NCBI GenBank assembly: GCA_903869675.1
Contig: CAIQAB010000015.1
Coordinates: 62,001-126,000, forward strand
Origin: an uncultured Verrucomicrobiota bacterium
GTDB taxonomy: Bacteria > Verrucomicrobiota > Verrucomicrobiia > Opitutales > Opitutaceae
Direction of reading: 5' to 3'
DNA length: 64,000 nt
Shown: positions 59,936-64,000 of the stretch, one piece after another
Layout of the letters: the number at the start of each line of letters is the position of its first letter
Position numbering within the stretch: the first letter of the stretch is position 1
The notes under the pieces: model-generated
Databases searched by the model: none
What the model was told of the DNA's origin: nothing
The model's input: only the letters and a program-made list of their open reading frames with translations
Made by a program: the position numbers and the translations under genes

Positions 59936-59992
59936 ATGATTAACGACCTCTCGATTATTACCCGCCCTTCCGGGGTGGGAATCTTGGCGTAA
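59936..59992 (+). CDS. Putative isoleucine leader peptide upstream of cimA
   Basis: An 18-codon reading frame, MINDLSIITRPSGVGILA, with four Ile codons, two of them adjacent (ATT ATT at 59954-59959), plus Leu and Val codons. It lies 138 bases upstream of cimA and ends inside a set of alternative RNA hairpins. Ribosomes stalled at the tandem Ile codons would cover the first hairpin strand. There is no strong Shine-Dalgarno sequence. It is probably a regulatory peptide, not a functional product. Confidence 0.7.
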   Translation: MINDLSIITRPSGVGILA

Positions 59993-60050
59993 ACGCACGA
60001 CGCACGCCTCTGATTTTCTAAAACCCCGGGTCAAAACGCCCGGGGTTTTT
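59961..60050 (+). promoter_or_regulatory. Predicted transcription attenuator of cimA (mutually exclusive hairpins and terminator)
   Basis: Four pairing segments are visible. Segment 1, CCCGCCC (59961-59967), pairs with segment 2, GGGTGGG (59973-59979), with one G-U. Segment 2 (CCGGGGT, 59970-59976) also pairs perfectly with segment 3 (ACCCCGG, 60023-60029). Segment 3, extended AAAACCCCGGG (60020-60030), pairs with segment 4, CCCGGGGTTTT (60039-60049), a terminator hairpin with a U-run. Stalling at Ile codons 59954-59959 frees segment 2 to pair with 3 and prevents the terminator. This is the logic of amino-acid attenuation, and cimA feeds isoleucine synthesis. Confidence 0.75.
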
Positions 60051-60129
60051 CGTTTCCCCCGTTCAATCATCCCTCCACCGTCCACCCTTCGACCCCAAAC
60101 CCGCCGTCCCCGCGCCGACTGATCTTACC

Positions 60130-61692
60130 ATGAGCAACGCCGTTAAAATTTACGACACCACTCTCCGCGATGGCACGCAGGGAGAGGGCATCAGTTTTTC
60201 CGTCACGGATAAACTCCTCATCGCGCAAAAGCTCGATGCTTTCGGTGTGGATTACATCGAAGGCGGCTTCCCCGGCTCGAACCCTCGTGATATCACCTTC
60301 TTCGCTGAGGCTAAGAAATTGAAGTTCACTCATGCCAAACTCGCCGCGTTCGGTTCTACCCGCCGGGCGGGCATCACCGCCGCCGAAGATACCCAGCTCG
60401 CCACCCTGCTCGCTGCCGAGACGCCGGTTCTTACTCTGGTGGGTAAGACCTGGACGCTTCACGTCACCGAGATCCTCCGCACCACGCTTGAGGAGAACCT
60501 TGCCATGATTGAGGACTCCGTCCGCTACGTCACGTCCCAGGGCCGAGAAGTGGTCTACGACGCCGAGCATTTCTTCGACGGCTTCAAGGCCGACCCCGAC
60601 TACGCGCTGCAGACCCTCCGCGCCGCGATCAAGGGCGGCGCCAGCAACCTCACCCTGTGCGACACCAACGGCGGCACCCTGGTCGACGACTTCAAGGCCA
60701 TCGTCGCCAAGGTCGTGGCCGAGTTTGGCGCGGACAAGGTCGGCGTGCATACCCATAATGATTCTGGCCTTGGCGTCGCGCTCTCCCTTGCGGGGGTGGC
60801 GGCGGGCGCGACCCTCGTGCAGGGCACGGCCAACGGCTACGGCGAGCGCACCGGCAACGCCAACCTGTTCACCATCCTGCCCAGCCTCTTCCTCAAGATG
60901 GGCAAGACGGCCCGGTGCGCGGAAAACCTCGCCGGCCTGCGCGAGTTGTCCCTTACTTTCGACGAGCTCGCCAACCTCAAGCCCGACACGAAGGCCCCCT
61001 ACGTCGGCGCCTCCGCCTTCGCCCACAAGGGCGGCCTCCACGCCAACGCCGCCCAGAAGGTAAAGTCTTCCTACGAACACATCGATCCCGCCATCGTCGG
61101 CAACCGCACCCGCGTGCTGGTCTCCGATATGGCCGGCCGCAGTTCGGTCGCTATGAAGGCAAAGGAGCTCGGCTTCGAACTCGACGAGAAGGCGCCCGAG
61201 ATGAAGGCGCTCATCGAGCAGCTCAAGGATCTCGAGTTCCGCGGCTACGAGTTCGAGGCCGCCGACGCCTCGCTCGCCCTCCTCATCGCGCGAACCCTGG
61301 GCAAGACGAAGAGCTTCTTCGAGGTCGAGAGCTACCGCGTGATCGTCGAGCGCGGTCCGGCCGGTAGTCTCGTCGCCGAGGCGACGGTCAAGCTTACCGT
61401 CGATGGCGAGGCCCGCCACACCGTCGCCGAGTGCACCGGTCCCGTCGGCGCGCTCGACAAGGCCCTGCGCCTCGCCCTCGAGCCCGCTTATCCGCGTATC
61501 CGCGACATGGAGTTGCGCGATTACAAGGTCCGTATCCTCGACGGCCGCAACGGCGCCAACGCCCGCACCCGAGTCCTCATCGTGAGCGGCCACGGCACCC
61601 GCGTCTGGGGCACGGTGGGCGTGAGCGACAACATCATCGACGCCTCCTGGGAGGCGCTGCTCGACGCGGTGGGCCATCACCTCGCCGCCTAA
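60130..61692 (+). CDS. cimA: (R)-citramalate synthase
   Basis: CimA condenses pyruvate and acetyl-CoA to citramalate, the threonine-independent entry to isoleucine. The 520-residue product has IYDTTLRDGTQGEGISFS, DYIEGGFPGSNP, VYDAEHFFDGFKADPDYA, LCDTNGGTL, HTHNDSGLGVALSL and GTANGYGERTGNANL. The C-terminal domain (from about residue 410) matches the LeuA allosteric type, so feedback inhibition by Ile is plausible. Length and motifs fit CimA better than LeuA or homocitrate synthase. An antisense 566-codon open frame is a shadow. It is preceded by a predicted Ile attenuator. Confidence 0.95.
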   Translation: MSNAVKIYDTTLRDGTQGEGISFSVTDKLLIAQKLDAFGVDYIEGGFPGSNPRDITFFAEAKKLKFTHAKLAAFGSTRRAGITAAEDTQLATLLAAETPVLTLVGKTWTLHVTEILRTTLEENLAMIEDSVRYVTSQGREVVYDAEHFFDGFKADPDYALQTLRAAIKGGASNLTLCDTNGGTLVDDFKAIVAKVVAEFGADKVGVHTHNDSGLGVALSLAGVAAGATLVQGTANGYGERTGNANLFTILPSLFLKMGKTARCAENLAGLRELSLTFDELANLKPDTKAPYVGASAFAHKGGLHANAAQKVKSSYEHIDPAIVGNRTRVLVSDMAGRSSVAMKAKELGFELDEKAPEMKALIEQLKDLEFRGYEFEAADASLALLIARTLGKTKSFFEVESYRVIVERGPAGSLVAEATVKLTVDGEARHTVAECTGPVGALDKALRLALEPAYPRIRDMELRDYKVRILDGRNGANARTRVLIVSGHGTRVWGTVGVSDNIIDASWEALLDAVGHHLAA

Positions 61693-61701
61693 GGTCGGCG
61701 C

Positions 61702-61763
61702 GGGGCGGGACCGCTGGGACTGCCTCGCAAATACCGACTCGGCTGTCCCAGCGGTCCCGCCCC
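61702..61763. repeat. Perfect 19-bp inverted repeat after cimA
   Basis: The arms at 61702-61720 (beginning GGGGCGGGAC) and 61745-61763 (ending GTCCCGCCCC) are exactly complementary over 19 bases, separated by 24 bases. No T-run follows. It may be an mRNA 3'-end stabiliser, a Rho-dependent terminator signal, or a REP-like element. It sits ten bases after the cimA stop. Confidence 0.85.
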
Positions 61764-61778
61764 ACACTATCCCCTTTC

Positions 61779-62930
61779 ATGAAACGTCTGCTCTGGATCG
61801 TCGCCGCGCTCGGATTGCTCGTGCTCTGCATCGCCTGGGTGGTGCGCGCGCGGACCAACGCCGACGCGAAGCCAGTGGTCCACACCTACCTAAAGCCCGC
61901 CTTGCGCGATCTTCGCCAGACCGTGGTGATAAACGGCACGATCACGCCCGTGCTTTCCACCGAGATTCGCTCCGAGGTCAGCGGCCGCATCTCCCGCGTG
62001 CTGGTCGAAGCCGGGGCCGAGGTCGCGGCCGGCCAGGCGTTGATCGAACTCGACCAGAGCACGCTCCAGGTGCAGCTCGACGACGCCCGCCTTGGCGTGG
62101 CCGGTGCCCGCCTGCGCACCGAGCGCGCCGAGCTGGAGTTCAAGCGTCTGCAAACCCTCGCCGACCGCGCCTTGGTCAGCGAAAAGGAGCGCAAGGAGGC
62201 GGAGATCGCCCTCCGTCTCGCGCAGAACGAAACCGCTTCGCAGGAGGCGCGGGTGAGGCTGCTGGAAAACTCCCTGGCAAAGGGTGTCATTTCCGCGCCC
62301 TACGCGGGTCGCGTGCTTAGCCTCGCTGCGCGCCCGGGCATGATCGTCACCGGCGCCGATGCCGGTCGCGAGGGGAACACCCTGCTCGAACTCGCCGACC
62401 TCACCCGCCTTCGGGTCGAGGCTGCGATCAACGAGATCGACGTCGCTGTGCTCACCCCGGAGATGCCGGTGGAGATCACCTTCGAATCCGTGCCCGAGGC
62501 CAAGGCATCCGGACGCATCACTTTCATCGCCCCGGCCGCCGGCAAGGCCGCCGGGGGGAACTCCCAAGTGGGCGGCGTTTCAGGCGGTATGGGAGGGACA
62601 TCTGGCGGCTCCCGCGATTTTCCGCTGCAGATCGCCATCGACCAGTCCCACCTGCGCGTGCGTCCCGGAATGACGGCCCGCGTCCACATCGTGACCGCGA
62701 TGGTGAAAAACGTTCTCTCCATCGAGCACAACGCCGTCTTCAACGACCACGAGACCGGCGAGTGGTTTGTCTTCAAGCGCGTTTCCGATCCCAAGGCATC
62801 CCCGGAAAAAGCCAAGGTCGAGATCGGCGTGCGAGACGATCTCCACGTCGAGATCAAATCCGGCCTGGCCGAGATCGACGAGGTGTCCCGGGAACGCCCT
62901 GCTGGCGTTAAGTTCGGCCAGGATAAATGA
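61779..62930 (+). CDS. macA: MacA-like periplasmic adaptor (membrane fusion protein)
   Basis: A 383-residue adaptor of a MacAB-type exporter, anchored by one N-terminal helix (LLWIVAALGLLVLCIAWVV). It has the paired lipoyl half-motifs EVSGRISRVLVEAGAEVAAG and GVISAPYAGRVLSLAARPG, with a coiled-coil hairpin (about residues 95-160) between. The beta-barrel follows (AAINEIDVAVLTPEMPVEI). A Gly-rich insert (about residues 256-280) is unusual. The ATP-binding gene follows after a palindromic repeat. Confidence 0.88.
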   Translation: MKRLLWIVAALGLLVLCIAWVVRARTNADAKPVVHTYLKPALRDLRQTVVINGTITPVLSTEIRSEVSGRISRVLVEAGAEVAAGQALIELDQSTLQVQLDDARLGVAGARLRTERAELEFKRLQTLADRALVSEKERKEAEIALRLAQNETASQEARVRLLENSLAKGVISAPYAGRVLSLAARPGMIVTGADAGREGNTLLELADLTRLRVEAAINEIDVAVLTPEMPVEITFESVPEAKASGRITFIAPAAGKAAGGNSQVGGVSGGMGGTSGGSRDFPLQIAIDQSHLRVRPGMTARVHIVTAMVKNVLSIEHNAVFNDHETGEWFVFKRVSDPKASPEKAKVEIGVRDDLHVEIKSGLAEIDEVSRERPAGVKFGQDK

Positions 62931-62932
62931 GG

Positions 62933-63011
62933 AACCACGAAAGACACGAAACACACGAACACCAAACCCGCTTCTATTCTACCGTCTGCGCCCTTCGTGT
63001 GTTTCGTGGTT
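62933..63011. repeat. Palindromic intergenic repeat (REP/MITE-like) between macA and macB ATPase
   Basis: The right arm TTCGTGTGTTTCGTGGTT (62994-63011) is the reverse complement of AACCACGAAACACACGAA. The left arm (62933-62959) contains this sequence with a 9-base insertion (GACACGAAA), as if internally duplicated. Spacer is 34 bases. Similar 'cacgaaacacacgaa' repeats are widespread in Planctomycetes- and Verrucomicrobia-like genomes, as remembered. It splits the exporter operon, lying between macA and the ATPase, with the ATPase start 8 bases beyond it. Confidence 0.85.
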
Positions 63012-63018
63012 AATTAAG

Positions 63019-63711
63019 ATGAGTTTGGCCCCCGAAGTCCTCCGCCTCGACCGCGTCGGTAAGCGTTACCCGATGGGTGATGTCATCGTGGACGCGTTGG
63101 TGGATGCCTCGTTCACGCTGCGGGAAGGCGAGGCGGTTGCCATACTCGGCCCCTCCGGCTCGGGTAAGTCCACGCTCATGCACTTGCTGGGCTTTCTCGA
63201 TTCGCCCAGCTCCGGCGAAATCCTCTTCGAGGGCCGACCCGTCGCCGTGCTAACCGAGAGTCAGCGCGCCCGCATCCGCGCCGAGAAGATCGGCTTTGTC
63301 TTTCAGGCCTTTAATCTCCTGCCGCGTCTCTCCGTGCGCGCTAATGTCGCCCTGCCGCTCGCCTACCACGGATCGCCGCCCGCCGACGCGGAGGATCGCG
63401 TTGACCGCGCCCTCGAATTGGTCGGCATGTCCAATCGCGCCCATCACAAGCCGGGAGAACTCTCCGGCGGCCAGCGCCAGCGCGTCGCCATCGCCCGAGC
63501 GCTAGTCAATGAGCCGCGCATCTTGCTCGCCGACGAGCCCACGGGTAATCTCGATACCAAGACCGCGGCCGCGATCCTCGATTTGTTCAAGGAGCTAAAC
63601 CGACTTGGACGCACCATTGTGATCGTCACCCACTCGCCCGAGATCGCCGGGCACTTCCGCCGCCAATTGCACGTGCGCGACGGCCTAGTCACTGAAGGAG
63701 GCGTCGCATGA
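63019..63711 (+). CDS. ABC transporter ATP-binding protein (MacB/LolD type)
   Basis: A 230-residue ATPase that powers a MacAB-like exporter. Motifs: Walker A LGPSGSGKSTLMHLLG, Q-loop VFQAFNLLPRLSV, signature LSGGQRQRVAIARAL, Walker B ILLADEPTGNLD and the H-loop VTHSPE. It is separated from macA by the palindromic repeat and overlaps the permease start by four bases (ATGA). ATG 63019 was chosen. Confidence 0.95.
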   Translation: MSLAPEVLRLDRVGKRYPMGDVIVDALVDASFTLREGEAVAILGPSGSGKSTLMHLLGFLDSPSSGEILFEGRPVAVLTESQRARIRAEKIGFVFQAFNLLPRLSVRANVALPLAYHGSPPADAEDRVDRALELVGMSNRAHHKPGELSGGQRQRVAIARALVNEPRILLADEPTGNLDTKTAAAILDLFKELNRLGRTIVIVTHSPEIAGHFRRQLHVRDGLVTEGGVA

Positions 63712-64000
63712 GACGTCTTTTATCCGGTGTGGGTAACGGCTTCGCTGAAATCTGGGGGCATAAGCTCCGTTCGCTGCTCACCATTAGCTGCGTGATGCTT
63801 GGCGTCGCATCAATGGTGCTGACCACGGGGTTCATGGAGGGATTCTTCAAAAACTGGGAGGACTCCTTGCAGGATCAGGGCGGTATTGAGAAAATTTTCG
63901 CCTCCGCCCAGGGCGTCAAGGAGCGGCAGGAACCCTTCGCTGCCGTCTCTCCAGGCCTCACCCTGGCCGACGCCCGCGCTCTTAGTGAACTCGTGACCCA
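63708..64000 (+). CDS. MacB-like ABC transporter permease, 3' end missing
   Basis: The visible 97 codons start MRRLLSGVGNGFAEIWGHKL and include a first transmembrane helix (LLTISCVMLGVASMVLTTGF). This is the typical beginning of a FtsX/MacB-type permease with a large periplasmic domain afterwards. It runs off the right edge. It is coupled to the ATPase gene, completing the exporter set. Confidence 0.88.
   Translation, partial: MRRLLSGVGNGFAEIWGHKLRSLLTISCVMLGVASMVLTTGFMEGFFKNWEDSLQDQGGIEKIFASAQGVKERQEPFAAVSPGLTLADARALSELVT

Noticed and set aside
60067-61767. 566-codon open frame on the minus strand opposite cimA
   Set aside because: It is the antisense shadow of the strongly supported cimA gene in high-GC DNA; the translation is Gly/Ala/Val/Glu-biased with no domain.

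Overview
The window is about 64 kb of GC-rich (roughly 64%) bacterial chromosome, densely packed with housekeeping genes on both strands. No rRNA, tRNA, CRISPR array, prophage or transposase was recognised. The gene content fits a Gram-negative, lipid A-making, aerobically respiring member of the Verrucomicrobiota, most likely Opitutaceae-like. Pointers are an LpxC-FabZ fusion followed by lpxA, BamD and LptE, a eukaryote-type glutamine synthetase II, citramalate synthase as the entry to isoleucine, a caa3-type oxidase, and mostly weak Shine-Dalgarno signals. The taxonomic placement is inference from gene content only.

Layout. 1-9.6 kb: a partial family II pyrophosphatase (minus), a TM2 protein, a DUF3857/transglutaminase protein, lpxC-fabZ, lpxA, a META lipoprotein, a SOUL protein, a DUF4256 protein, sufE and a peroxiredoxin. 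9.7-17.1 kb: acnA, a STAS protein, then trpB-yicC-ydbH-ynbE-ydbL; the last three are the outer-membrane lipid-transport trio known from Proteobacteria. 17.1-18.9 kb (minus): gamma-glutamylcyclotransferase, PP2C phosphatase and a tiny kinase-like protein. 19.0-20.3 kb: glnII behind a good sigma-54 promoter and an upstream dyad, closed by a terminator. 20.5-27.1 kb: a conserved protein of uncertain role, a DUF5069-gluconokinase fusion, tlyA, an FmdB-like protein, an inositol-phosphatase-family protein, tsaE, thiL and a CPBP protease.

27.2-34.8 kb (minus) carries rpmF-plsX-fabH-bamD-lptE, a terminator, then rpe-pyrR-pyrB-pyrC, linking fatty acid, outer membrane and pyrimidine functions. 34.9-39.8 kb: uppP diverges from trpD-glmM and a TPR gene. 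39.9-46.3 kb: ctaG and the cytochrome oxidase genes (order II-I-III-IV), diverging from an azurin-like cupredoxin. 46.4-51.7 kb: an RsmB-type methyltransferase, leuB, trxB, a beta-propeller-like lipoprotein and an MTAP-type phosphorylase. 51.9-59.9 kb: a MoxR/DUF58/TgpA module, then mnmA and recD2 (minus). 59.9-64 kb: cimA and the first three genes of a MacAB-like exporter, which runs off the end.

The most interesting signal is upstream of cimA. An 18-codon, isoleucine-containing leader ORF (59936-59992) overlaps a set of mutually exclusive hairpins ending in an intrinsic terminator (59961-60050), which has the architecture of a classical amino-acid attenuator in front of the isoleucine pathway enzyme. 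Other points of note are the sigma-54 control region of glnII, two genes too short for most gene finders (ynbE and rpmF), a palindromic repeat between the two exporter genes, a perfect 19-bp inverted repeat after cimA, and a terminator that decides the start of rpe.
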